A stretch of 64,000 nt of DNA, taken from NCBI GenBank assembly GCA_965249205.1, contig CBDFLL010000005.1, positions 744,001-808,000 of the forward strand, written 5' to 3'. The stretch is from JAQBVV01 sp965249205 (lineage in GTDB: Bacteria > Acidobacteriota > Vicinamibacteria > Vicinamibacterales > UBA2999). Under the pieces are notes generated by a model. That model ran no database searches. It was not told the DNA's origin and was given only the letters and a program-made list of their open reading frames with translations. Below are positions 1 through 7,846 of this stretch, one piece after another. Each line of letters begins with the position of its first letter. Within the stretch, counting starts at the first letter, position 1. A program made the translations under genes and the position numbers.

Positions 1-56
1 TCGAGCTCCGACTTGAGGTCACGATACTGCGTTTTTAGATCGACAAGCGGAATCAT
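1..56 (-). CDS. DegT/DnrJ/EryC1 family aminotransferase, N-terminus only (cut by window edge)
   Basis: The minus strand opens with ATG at 56 and reads MIPLVDLKTQYRDLKSEL up to the window edge. This is the typical N-terminus of PLP-dependent sugar aminotransferases (the PLVDLKxQY start is a hallmark). Only about 18 residues are visible, so the PLP lysine and the substrate cannot be assessed. The start lies 8 nt after the stop of a Gfo/Idh oxidoreductase fragment; oxidoreductase plus DegT aminotransferase is a common pair in amino-sugar nucleotide synthesis. The family call is by motif only. Confidence 0.6.
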   Translation of the reverse strand, partial: MIPLVDLKTQYRDLKSEL

Positions 57-63
57 CTGCGTG

Positions 64-240
64 CTACGGGGCGTTCGTACAACGCGTCCAGGTCGGCATC
101 ACGTCGTGCTGAAGCAGTCCCAGGTTGATGCGAACCAAATCGTAGTACTGAATATCCCCCAGTTCGCCGCTCAGCGTCAGCTCGCGCATCTTCTGCACGG
201 CCGGCGTGAAGACGAACGTGACGGACCGCGCTATCGGCAT
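64..240 (-). pseudogene. Fragment of Gfo/Idh/MocA oxidoreductase
   Basis: A 58-codon minus-strand frame starts with ATG at 240, 5 nt after the methyltransferase stop. It contains TFVFTPAVQKMRELTLSGEL and then GDIQYYDLVRINLGLLQHDV. This matches the central segment of Gfo/Idh/MocA sugar dehydrogenases, which normally runs on as NVIWDLAPHD. Here it turns into MPTWTRCTNAP and stops. The N-terminal Rossmann domain and the rest of the C-terminal domain are missing, so this is an internal scrap of a gene of about 330 codons. It was probably left by a deletion that brought the methyltransferase next to the DegT gene. Confidence 0.6.
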
Positions 241-245
241 GCTGA

Positions 246-908
246 TTAGACTTTTTCCAACACGAGCACACGACCCTTGTGCCCCCAGTCCATCCGGGCC
301 TCAAGGTCCGGGCGCGAGCGACACCCCTCGAGCACAAACATCAGCCGCAGCATGTCTTTGTTCAGCAGCGTGATATGGGAGGGATCGACATCGAACTGCG
401 TGGTGAAGTCGAGGAGACTCGCAGGACTCGGGTGAAAGCGTGTGGTCACGTAGATATATCTGGAGGTCATACGCGCCATATTGGCGACGGCCTGCTTGAC
501 CTGTAACACGGTGAGATGCTCCAGCACTTCCCGACAGATCACGAGGTCGTACGCCGCATCAGGCTTCAGCGTCGCGTCACCCACATAGCCCACGGCTATG
601 CGATCGCGTACCTGCGGAGTCGCCAACTCCTTGCTGCTTTGTGCAAAATCGATCCCGTCAACGTCGACGCCAAGCTCGTACAAAAGGTGCATGAGTGCGC
701 CTGGTCCGCAACCGAGGTCGAGCGCCTTCGTCGGCTGGAACACTTCCTTGATGAGAGATGGATTCTTCCCCTCGATCTGACGGCGCGTCTCGAGGCTGTA
801 GTTGTTCCCGGCGTCACGCCAGTCGCCCGTAAAGTACTCGGCATCGTAATGTCCAGCGCCAACCGCCTGCTGCTCAACAACGTGCTGCTCAAACTCCGTA
901 ATGTTCAT
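246..908 (-). CDS. Class I SAM-dependent methyltransferase
   Basis: A 220-residue protein with the SAM-binding glycine loop ALDLGCGPGALMHLLYELG around residue 63, the acidic loop VDGIDFAQ, and ICREVLEHLTVLQ at the end of strand 4. These are class I (Rossmann) methyltransferase motifs. The start ATG at 908 overlaps the upstream cytidylyltransferase stop as ATGA, so the two are translationally coupled. The acceptor is not predictable; in a glycan operon the likely role is methylation of a sugar or a glycan end. No membrane segment or signal peptide is visible. Confidence 0.8.
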   Translation of the reverse strand: MNITEFEQHVVEQQAVGAGHYDAEYFTGDWRDAGNNYSLETRRQIEGKNPSLIKEVFQPTKALDLGCGPGALMHLLYELGVDVDGIDFAQSSKELATPQVRDRIAVGYVGDATLKPDAAYDLVICREVLEHLTVLQVKQAVANMARMTSRYIYVTTRFHPSPASLLDFTTQFDVDPSHITLLNKDMLRLMFVLEGCRSRPDLEARMDWGHKGRVLVLEKV

Positions 909-1354
909 CGTGTGGTCTGCTTCGAGGATAGGAACTGTTCAAGGAGCCGGGTCGATGAGTCGATCACCGTATCCAAATAGACAATGCCGATGCCATGTTC
1001 GGCACAAATACGCAGTTGGTCAGGCGGTAATCGGCCCTCCCAGTCTTTCCCCTTTACGTAGTACCGCGGTCGTAGCTCCCGAAGGATCCTCTCGGTGTCG
1101 AACTGATTGATGTGGGTGTACGAGATATGCCTGATCGCATCCACGATCGCCGCCCGGTGGTCTTCAGGAAGAAGCGGCGGATGCTTACTGCTGACATAGC
1201 TATCCGACGCGACATTGCAGAGCAAAGGTACATCGACCGCACCGGCCGCTGCCCTGAAGTACTCGATGTGACCTTTGTGGAGCGGGTCGAACGCCCCGTC
1301 CACCATGCCCACCGTGCCCCGGTACTCCCGCAAGCGCTCGAACGAAAGAATCAC
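905..1354 (-). CDS. Cytidylyltransferase-like nucleotidyltransferase (RfaE C-domain / TagD type)
   Basis: The protein has VDGAFDPLHKGHIEYF with the HxGH nucleotide-binding motif near its N-terminus and SSTRLLEQFL near the end, corresponding to the second nucleotide-binding motif. These are the signatures of the glycerol-3-phosphate cytidylyltransferase/HldE-C family. I place the start at GTG 1354, which overlaps the upstream epimerase stop as GTGA and gives 149 residues, normal for the family. A longer frame to 1441 would add about 29 residues with no family resemblance. It probably activates a sugar phosphate or polyol phosphate with CTP (or ATP). The exact substrate is unknown. Confidence 0.78.
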   Translation of the reverse strand: MILSFERLREYRGTVGMVDGAFDPLHKGHIEYFRAAAGAVDVPLLCNVASDSYVSSKHPPLLPEDHRAAIVDAIRHISYTHINQFDTERILRELRPRYYVKGKDWEGRLPPDQLRICAEHGIGIVYLDTVIDSSTRLLEQFLSSKQTTR

Positions 1355-2487
1355 GACTGGACGAGCAGCCCTTTGTCCCGCAGTTCCTGCAGTGCTGTCT
1401 CGAAGAAGTCCTCCGCCACATCCGGCGTCGTCCTCGCCCACTCGATGAGTTCGGTGAAGCCCTGCTCCAGGGTCACCTTGGGCTCGAACCCAAGCGTCGT
1501 GCGCGCTCGAGTAATGTCCGCAGTATTGTGACGAATATCGAACGTTCGGCCCGTCTGGGTGACCAGCGGCTCGATGGCCGTGCCCAGCAGCCGCGTGAGC
1601 AGCTTCGCGATGTCCAGAATCGTGACCGTCTGCCCCGATCCGATATTCACAGGCAGATAGTCCGCTCCCGGCTTCTCCAGCATCAGCACCAGACAGTCGA
1701 CGACATCATGAATGGACACAAAGTCGCGAAGCTGACCACCGTCCTCAAACACCACTGGCTGCTTCCCGTTCAGTAGGCGGCTCAGCCAGATCGCCGCGAC
1801 ACCAGCGTAGGGATTACTGAGACTTTGGCGCGGCCCGTACACGTTGAAGAAGCGAGGCGCGACGGACGGAATCCCGTACGTCTTCCCGATGAGGAGCACC
1901 ATCTCCTCTTGGTGGTACTTCGTCATCGAATAGATGTTGTCGCGATACAGCGGCTTGTCCTCAGGCGTTGGAACGGACCCCGCGTGGAGGCCACACTGCG
2001 GACAGTGCTGCTCCCAGTCGCGCGCTGCCAGCTGTTCGGCCGGCCTGCTTCCTGGTGCGACGGCGCCACAACCAGCACACTCGTACGCGCCTTCGCCGTA
2101 CACCCCAATGGAGGATGCAACCACCACCTTCTCCACGTGGTGCTTCGCATTGACCAGAATGTCGAGCAACAACGCCGTGCCTCTGGTGTTCACGTCGACG
2201 TACCGATCAACTTGATACATGCTTTGACCAACGCCGACGGCCGCTCCGAAGTGAACGACCGCCTCAGAGGCGACAACGAGCGGCTCGAACACAGCCCGAT
2301 CCCGTACGTCGCCGCGCACGTGCGTCGCTCCTGGGTTCGCATACGTAGGCCACGCCCCCGTTCGATGCACCTGCGGCACGAGGCTGTCGAGCACCGTCAC
2401 CACGTAGTCTTGCGCCACAAGGCGATCAACCAGGTGCGACCCGATGTAGCCCGCCCCGCCAGTGACCAGCACCGATCGAATCGCCAT
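1351..2487 (-). CDS. NAD-dependent sugar epimerase, dTDP-L-rhamnose 4-epimerase-like with zinc-knuckle insert
   Basis: A 378-residue extended SDR. It has TGGAGYIGSHL at residues 9-19, the catalytic YSMTK near residue 190, and RFFNVYGPRQSLSNPYAG. An insert between the serine strand and the YxxxK carries two CxxC pairs (ECAGCG and HCPQCG), likely a small zinc site. That insert and the overall sequence fit the dTDP-L-rhamnose 4-epimerase (WbiB/Tll-like) branch of SDR sugar epimerases, as I know the family; the exact sugar is inference. The gene follows the GPW gene at 2488 directly (its ATG at 2487 adjoins that gene's stop) and is coupled to the cytidylyltransferase downstream. Confidence 0.8.
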   Translation of the reverse strand: MAIRSVLVTGGAGYIGSHLVDRLVAQDYVVTVLDSLVPQVHRTGAWPTYANPGATHVRGDVRDRAVFEPLVVASEAVVHFGAAVGVGQSMYQVDRYVDVNTRGTALLLDILVNAKHHVEKVVVASSIGVYGEGAYECAGCGAVAPGSRPAEQLAARDWEQHCPQCGLHAGSVPTPEDKPLYRDNIYSMTKYHQEEMVLLIGKTYGIPSVAPRFFNVYGPRQSLSNPYAGVAAIWLSRLLNGKQPVVFEDGGQLRDFVSIHDVVDCLVLMLEKPGADYLPVNIGSGQTVTILDIAKLLTRLLGTAIEPLVTQTGRTFDIRHNTADITRARTTLGFEPKVTLEQGFTELIEWARTTPDVAEDFFETALQELRDKGLLVQS

Positions 2488-3705
2488 TCAGGAAGCCTCT
2501 GCGACCGGCGCAGCGTTGATGCTGCGCAGCGCCTTGATATTTAACGTGGAGAATTTGGCTGTCTGCATGCGCCGACACAGGGATCTTATCGCGTACAGAT
2601 GGGTCGTCAGATACCGATCGTCGTGGTACACGGCGAGTGTGTCCACTCCAAGAAGCGGCGCCAGCCACGCCAGCCCACCGCAGGTGCCGACGAACCGCCT
2701 GGCACCCGCGATGACACGGGTCTGAAGACCAAGGTTCGTGCGCGGATCAAGCGACGGCCGCAATGTCGTCACGCCCGGAATACCTTCGAACGAATAGTCG
2801 CGATGCTCATCCACGCTCCAAGCCGTATCGAGCATCACCACAGGCATCCTGGCGGCAAGCCGCCTGACCAAGTCGTACAGCGCTCCGCGGTTGAAGTCGG
2901 TGTCCGGCAGTGCTGGCCCCGTGTAGAACTTGACGGCGACGTAGTCCTGGGGCAGCACCAGGCCAGTCGACGTGCGCTCCATTGCCCCACTGCGAAGAAA
3001 GTTCGTGTGGCGGAACAGGAACTCAAGCGACCTGTCGCCATGCCAGAACGCGCGAAATAACTGGTACATCACGCCAGGATGCCACACGAGCGCATCGCGA
3101 ATCCCGAGCCGATCCGAGGCGCCTCGAACCATCTCACGGTCGAACTCGGAGGGCGCCATCTGTTTCTGATCGCCGCGTTCCCGGCGAGCCGCTGCCTGCT
3201 CGGCGAATTCGGCGGGATCGATGAGGTCGAATATCTCAACGTATCGAGAGGCGATGCCGCCGTACCATGATTGGGTGCCGCCGCGCGACAGCGCGACCAC
3301 TCGCTCGGGCCGCACGCCATAATGATCGACGGCCCAGTGAAGAAACGGAATCCAGTACAGCACTTCGTATCCAACCTCTGACGTCCACGGACCGGCGATA
3401 ATCGTGCCACCGTGTGACGCCGCGCGAGCCATCACACGATTGACCCGACGCTCTATTCGGTACGGCGTCACCACGTGGTCATCAAAACGAACGACGCGTT
3501 TTCGTGTCCGTTCTATCGCGGCGCGCCCGCGCAGCAGCCGCGCGCGCGCCAGAGCTGGCGCCCGCGACAGCAGTTCTCCCTGTCGCCTCGCCTTCCTGCC
3601 AAGGCGCCCGGACACCCGCGCCGCGGTGCGCCAGTGCCGCTCCGCCCGGCGCAACAGGACACCGGCGATATTCACCGCAGCTCGTGCAAGGTTTGGCAAA
3701 CGCAT
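2488..3705 (-). CDS. GPW-family protein, putative glycosyltransferase (copy A1)
   Basis: I do not recognise this as a named family. The core is IIAGPWTSEVGYEVLYWIPF, then VVALSRGGTQSWYGG, HPGVMYQLF, DYVAVKFYTG and, near the C-terminus, TNLGLQTRVIAGARRFVGTC followed by GGLAWLAPLLGVDT. The C-terminal glycine-rich segment resembles nucleotide-sugar binding loops of GT-B transferases, which is why I suggest a glycosyltransferase. The ATG at 3705 overlaps the stop of the upstream paralogue (TGATG), giving 405 residues; a longer frame to 3909 lies inside that paralogue. The N-terminal about 130 residues are basic and helical. It is the first of three adjacent copies. Confidence 0.72.
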   Translation of the reverse strand: MRLPNLARAAVNIAGVLLRRAERHWRTAARVSGRLGRKARRQGELLSRAPALARARLLRGRAAIERTRKRVVRFDDHVVTPYRIERRVNRVMARAASHGGTIIAGPWTSEVGYEVLYWIPFLHWAVDHYGVRPERVVALSRGGTQSWYGGIASRYVEIFDLIDPAEFAEQAAARRERGDQKQMAPSEFDREMVRGASDRLGIRDALVWHPGVMYQLFRAFWHGDRSLEFLFRHTNFLRSGAMERTSTGLVLPQDYVAVKFYTGPALPDTDFNRGALYDLVRRLAARMPVVMLDTAWSVDEHRDYSFEGIPGVTTLRPSLDPRTNLGLQTRVIAGARRFVGTCGGLAWLAPLLGVDTLAVYHDDRYLTTHLYAIRSLCRRMQTAKFSTLNIKALRSINAAPVAEAS

Positions 3706-4751
3706 CAGGACGGCCGCCCACCGTCTTGAGCACCGTCGCCGCGACTCGCGACCAGTCCCGCGTCCGAAAGCCCGCGCAGATCCACAGGTGAGAACGATCC
3801 GCCGCCGTGACGCCCGTAGACGCGTCGTGCCAGGTGCAGGTGCGCATGCAGAAACGCGGCGTCCGCCAGGAGTGGGACCGTCGCGACTCCTAGGAGCGGC
3901 GCCAGCCACGCCAAACCTCCAAGGGTGCCGAAAAACATCTGCGCTCCGGAAATCACCTGGGTCTGCACGGCGAGATTGGTACGGGCGTCGAGACGTCCGC
4001 TCAGGGTCACCACCCGCTCATTGACGCGGAGATCGTAGTCGGTGTGGTCATCGAGTCCGAGGCCGGTCTCCAGCTGAACGACCGGGAGCCATTCGCTCAG
4101 ACCACCAACAAGCGCCCGCAACTGAGCGTGAACGGCCGGCTCATCAGGAAGTGAGCGCGCGCCATAGAACTTTATCGCCACGTACTGTGCCGGCAACTGC
4201 AGGGGAAGCGTGAGTTCCGGGGGTGTGACGCTGGTATGTCTGGTGTGACGTTCAACGAATCCTAGCGTCTCTTTCCCTGACCAAAATGGTGCGAACCAAC
4301 GAAACATCAGCGAGGGATGCAGCACCGACACGCTCGCATCAAGGCCAAGGGCGCGTGACGCTCGCTCGACGAGGTCGCGATCGAAGTCCGAGACGTCGCG
4401 CTGTTTGAGCACGCCAGCGGCGACACGATCGGACAGTTCACCGGGCGTGGCGTAGTCAAAGACCTCGACGTACCGCGACGAGATGCCCTGGTACCAGCTC
4501 TCCGTCCCTCCGCGTGACATCACAATAAGCCGATGCTGGGGAATGCGATAGGCGGCCATCATCCAACGCAGAAACGGCACCCAGTAGAGCACTTCGTAGC
4601 CGACCTCGGAGAGCCAGGGCCCTATGATGATCGGCTGCGTCCCGCCGAGCACACGTTCGAGGTCACGCTCGACCTCCCATTCCCCGCGCCACGTCGACCA
4701 CTGTTCACCGACCCGGTGAGCGCGCGACCGCCAGCGCGAGAGAATCGTCAG
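3705..4751 (-). CDS. GPW-family protein, putative glycosyltransferase (copy A2)
   Basis: It carries PIIIGPWLSEVGYEVLYW, VMSRGGTESWYQG, HPSLMFRWF, QYVAIKFYGA and GAQMFFGTLGGLAWLAPLLG. The first ATG/GTG/TTG start is GTG at 4652, but the frame is open and coding-like above it (SRWRSRAHRVGEQW then RGEWEVERDLERVLGG). This resembles the helical lead-in of copy A4 (EWQIEREIAAVARG). The only overlap-type start is CTG at 4751, which shares bases with the upstream TGA and has GAGGG about 6 nt ahead. I therefore extend to 4751 (348 residues), with the start uncertain. Role as for the other GPW copies: unproven glycosyltransferase. Confidence 0.68.
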   Translation of the reverse strand: MTILSRWRSRAHRVGEQWSTWRGEWEVERDLERVLGGTQPIIIGPWLSEVGYEVLYWVPFLRWMMAAYRIPQHRLIVMSRGGTESWYQGISSRYVEVFDYATPGELSDRVAAGVLKQRDVSDFDRDLVERASRALGLDASVSVLHPSLMFRWFAPFWSGKETLGFVERHTRHTSVTPPELTLPLQLPAQYVAIKFYGARSLPDEPAVHAQLRALVGGLSEWLPVVQLETGLGLDDHTDYDLRVNERVVTLSGRLDARTNLAVQTQVISGAQMFFGTLGGLAWLAPLLGVATVPLLADAAFLHAHLHLARRVYGRHGGGSFSPVDLRGLSDAGLVASRGDGAQDGGRPS

Positions 4752-5761
4752 TGACTGCCCTCTTTCACCACCTCGACCACCTGGAGAAGATCGGACTCGC
4801 CAGTCGACGTGAGAACGTCTCGCACAAGATCAAGATGTCGCGTGGAAAAGCCGCCTGGCTCCGTGTAATAGCTCACAGCAGGCACACCGCACAGCGGCGC
4901 CAGATACGCGAACCCCCCGTAGGTCCCCACGAATCGGCGGGCACCCGCAACAATCGCCGACTGGACGGCCAGGTTGCTCTCTGGCGTCAGGAGATGCCGG
5001 ATACGTCGCATGGCCGCGACGTCTGGTTCGCACGGCAGGTGGTCGTCGACGGAGACACCAGACGAGAGCGAGATCGCGGGTCCCTCCTCGGAGACGCTCC
5101 GAATCGTGCGGTCGACGAAGGCACGATGTTCCGGAGTGTCGGTGAAACAGTCGTTGAAATAAAACTTGACCGCCGTGTAGCTCGGCGGCACATCCACGCT
5201 GAACGATGGCGGCCGTAGTGGTGCGAAGCGCGTGTACCGCCGGACCCATTCGACGGGCTGATGTCCCCACCAGTACGGTGCGAAGAGCCGATACATCGTC
5301 GACGGATGCAACACCGATGCTTCCTGTCCCTCCGCTCCACGGACGAAGCCGACGATCTCTTCGTCCAACGAGGCGGCCTCGATCTGCTTCTGTTCACCGA
5401 ACTGTCCGTGACGGTCCTGATTCCTTCGCTTGAACTCGTCCGCCGACATGAACGACAACGCGTCATACGATCGGGCCGCGAAAGCTCCGTACCAGGCCGC
5501 CGCGCTGCCGCCCCGTGAGACCGCAATGAGACGCTCCGCACCAACCTCGTATCGGTCGGCAAACCAGTGTAAAAATGGAATCCAGTACAAGAGCTCGAAG
5601 CCGACTTCCCCCAGCCATGGGCCGACCACGATGGGCTGTCCACCGCGGGCCAGCGTGGACAACTGGCGGTCGACTTGTGCAGCTCTTCTCGAGGCCACCG
5701 CACGCGCCGCCGCCCGGCGAATCGCCGCCGGCACCAGACGCCGGACCCGGACGTCCATCAC
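4748..5761 (-). CDS. GPW-family protein, putative glycosyltransferase (copy A3)
   Basis: A 337-residue paralogue with PIVVGPWLGEVGFELLYW near residue 45, AVSRGGSAAAWYGA, LHPSTMYRLFAPYWWG, SYTAVKFYFNDCFTDT and SNLAVQSAIVAGARRFVGTY followed by GGFAYLAPLCGV. The start is either GTG 5761 or ATG 5758. A short basic helical lead-in (about 40 residues) replaces the longer N-termini of copies A1 and A4. The FYFNDCF variant is closest to FYFSDCF in copy A6, so A3 and A6 may form a subgroup. No membrane segment is seen, suggesting a cytosolic or peripheral enzyme. Confidence 0.7.
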   Translation of the reverse strand: MMDVRVRRLVPAAIRRAAARAVASRRAAQVDRQLSTLARGGQPIVVGPWLGEVGFELLYWIPFLHWFADRYEVGAERLIAVSRGGSAAAWYGAFAARSYDALSFMSADEFKRRNQDRHGQFGEQKQIEAASLDEEIVGFVRGAEGQEASVLHPSTMYRLFAPYWWGHQPVEWVRRYTRFAPLRPPSFSVDVPPSYTAVKFYFNDCFTDTPEHRAFVDRTIRSVSEEGPAISLSSGVSVDDHLPCEPDVAAMRRIRHLLTPESNLAVQSAIVAGARRFVGTYGGFAYLAPLCGVPAVSYYTEPGGFSTRHLDLVRDVLTSTGESDLLQVVEVVKEGSH

Positions 5762-5782
5762 CCTATGACGTCCGCCTATACG

Positions 5783-6025
5783 TCACCGGAAGCACGGCAG
5801 CCCAACATACGCGTCCGTGCCAGTCTGACGAATGACCGCCGCGACGAGCACGCGACATCTGGACTTCTCCTCACCGACAGTCGTGCCCACCTCTGCGGAC
5901 TCATCGGCGATCTGCCGCGCGAACAGCGGACTGACGGTGCGCCGTCTTCCTGCCGCGACGCGCCCCACCCACCACCACCAGCGCCTCATCGCCGCCGGGC
6001 ACACATCGTGTGCGAGTCTCGTCAT
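5783..6025 (-). CDS. Small hypothetical protein or gene remnant
   Basis: An 80-codon frame starts with ATG at 6025, overlapping the stop of the upstream GPW gene as ATGA, and ends 21 nt before the next GPW gene. It begins MTRLAHDVCPAAMRR, has a WWWW run, then an ordinary soluble-looking tail (SRCRVLVAAVIRQTGTDAYV). I recognise no family. Its position fills what would otherwise be the only about 250-nt hole in a tightly packed run of genes. That supports either a real small gene or the remains of a deleted one. Composition alone does not settle it. Confidence 0.35.
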   Translation of the reverse strand: MTRLAHDVCPAAMRRWWWWVGRVAAGRRRTVSPLFARQIADESAEVGTTVGEEKSRCRVLVAAVIRQTGTDAYVGLPCFR

Positions 6026-7149
6026 CGCTTTCCCGTCTCGACCGCCGCCGATGCCAGCCCATCCACCTGCATCGCCGCACCGACGTCGAGTGTCTCGAAC
6101 CTGGCGGCGCCCATCCGCACGTAGACCTGACTGGCGAACATGATGTGCGAGGCGAGGAAGCGGTCTTCCGCGTAGGCTGCTATGGTGTCGACGCCCAACA
6201 TCGGCGCCATCCACGCCACGCTTCCGCATGTACCGACAAACCGCTGCGCTCCAGCGATGACCGACGCCTGGACACCGAGATTCGTCCTCGGCACCAGCTG
6301 GTTGCGCAGGCTGATCACGTTCGGAATGTCGTGAAACAGATAGTCTTCGTGCTCGTCGGTCGCCATCCCGGTGTCGAGCGTCACCACCGGCAACTGCCGA
6401 GCTACGACGCGGATGAGTTCGCGCAGCGCACGACGGCAGTCAGGTGCGTCCGGAAGCGCCGCTCCGGTGTAGAACTTGGCGGCAACATACTTCGCGGGCA
6501 GCGCGAGATCAGCAGCCCGTGGCACGCTCAGCGGCAGGTGGCGGGTATGCGACTCGACGAGGTCGAGCGCCCGGTTGCCGAACCAGAACTGGCTGAACAG
6601 GCGGTACATGAGCGACGGGTGACACACGGCCGCCCCCGCCAAGCCCGCCTCGCGCCTAGTCGCGGAGAGCATGTCACGGTCCAACGAACCCAGAGCCGTC
6701 TGCTTCTGACCACCGGACTCGTCGGTTTCCCGCCGCTCCGCGTTTCGGCGGCTGAACGTGTCCGGATCGATATGGTCGAAGATCTCGACGTAGCCATCTG
6801 CCACGTCCCGGTACCAGTCGGCCACGCCCCCTCGTGACACCGCGATCACCCGTTCGCGACCGACGCGATAGCGATCCTCGAACCATCGCAGAAACGGTAT
6901 CCAGTAGAGGACCTCGAATCCCACCTCCGAGAGCCAGGGACCCACAATGATGGGCTGTCGACCGCGCGCCACGGCGGCGATCTCTCGCTCGATCTGCCAC
7001 TCCGTCTGAAAGGCGCCCGCCTGTTCGCGCAAGCGATCGACGCGCCGCACCAGCTTGACGCCACGCTTGGGCACAGCCGCCACCCGCCGCCATGCCTTGG
7101 CGGAGAGATGACCGGCAGCCGCCAGCGGATCGCGAGGCCGATCACGCAT
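6022..7149 (-). CDS. GPW-family protein, putative glycosyltransferase (copy A4)
   Basis: PIIVGPWLSEVGFEVLYWIP lies near residue 90, followed by AVSRGGVADWYRDVADGYVE, HPSLMYRLFSQFWFG, KYVAAKFYTGAALPD, TNLGVQASVIAGAQRFVGTC and GSVAWMAPMLGVDT. I start at ATG 7149, overlapping the NeuA-type gene's stop by 8 nt and giving 375 residues; the longer frame to 7329 is inside that gene. The N-terminal 85 residues are a charged helix (coiled-coil-like). Being directly coupled to a CMP-sugar synthetase is consistent with using, or acting near, a CMP-activated sugar, but this is inference. Confidence 0.72.
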   Translation of the reverse strand: MRDRPRDPLAAAGHLSAKAWRRVAAVPKRGVKLVRRVDRLREQAGAFQTEWQIEREIAAVARGRQPIIVGPWLSEVGFEVLYWIPFLRWFEDRYRVGRERVIAVSRGGVADWYRDVADGYVEIFDHIDPDTFSRRNAERRETDESGGQKQTALGSLDRDMLSATRREAGLAGAAVCHPSLMYRLFSQFWFGNRALDLVESHTRHLPLSVPRAADLALPAKYVAAKFYTGAALPDAPDCRRALRELIRVVARQLPVVTLDTGMATDEHEDYLFHDIPNVISLRNQLVPRTNLGVQASVIAGAQRFVGTCGSVAWMAPMLGVDTIAAYAEDRFLASHIMFASQVYVRMGAARFETLDVGAAMQVDGLASAAVETGKR

Positions 7150-7846
7150 TCGCGACGCGAAGTCGGCGCTCCGCCTCGGCCCAGTCACTCTGCGTGTCGA
7201 TCGTGATCGAATCCGCGGCGGACAGGATGAGCGGTCGGCAGTCGCGTCCGTAGATGCTGTGTGTGTCTCGTACAGTCCGGCTCCAAAATGCGTACACCGT
7301 TCCGTCCCTGGCAAACGCCGCGCGCGCATCCTGTCGCCTCGTCACATCCTTGCCCCCTGCCAGGAACGGCTCCAGCCGGCCACCATGGATTCGCATGACA
7401 TAATCCGGGGAAAAATGCCTCGGGAGTTCGACCACGCTCACCACGGAGTCGGCCCCGGAGTCGCGAAGCTGCTGCACGGCGTCGCGAATGTGCTCGGGAC
7501 GCCGCAGCGGAGACGTCGGCTGGAGAAGGACGACGATGTCCGCGACCCACCCGTCCTGCTCGAGGGCAACCAGCGCGTGCTCGATGACTGGCAGCATCGG
7601 CGTGTCGTCGCGTGCGAGCTCGGCGGGCCTGATAAACGGCACGTCCAATCCTGCGCGTCGTCCTTCGGCAGCGATGCGATCGGAATCCGTTGACAGGACG
7701 ACCCGATCGACCGCCCCTGAGGCAGCCGCTGCGCTCGCCACGTACTCGAGCAGCGTGCGTCCCGCCAGCAGCTTGGTGTTCTTATCCGGTACACCCTTCG
7801 ATCCGCTACGAGCAGGAATCAGCGCAAGGACCCCAGGTGTGCTCAC
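7142..7846 (-). CDS. neuA: CMP-sugar (nonulosonate) cytidylyltransferase, NeuA-like
   Basis: A 234-residue protein with LALIPARSGSKGVPDKN at residues 6-22 (the CTP-binding loop), STDSDRIAAEGRRAGLDVPF, VVLLQPTSPLRRPEHI and a C-terminal SITIDTQSDWAEAERRL. These are hallmarks of acylneuraminate cytidylyltransferases, which join CMP to sialic, legionaminic or pseudaminic acids. The RSGSKG variant replaces the usual RGGSKG. It sits in the operon with NeuB- and NeuC-type genes. The NulO specificity (Neu, Leg or Pse) cannot be read. A second, divergent copy lies at 32045. Confidence 0.85.
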   Translation of the reverse strand: MSTPGVLALIPARSGSKGVPDKNTKLLAGRTLLEYVASAAAASGAVDRVVLSTDSDRIAAEGRRAGLDVPFIRPAELARDDTPMLPVIEHALVALEQDGWVADIVVLLQPTSPLRRPEHIRDAVQQLRDSGADSVVSVVELPRHFSPDYVMRIHGGRLEPFLAGGKDVTRRQDARAAFARDGTVYAFWSRTVRDTHSIYGRDCRPLILSAADSITIDTQSDWAEAERRLRVANA

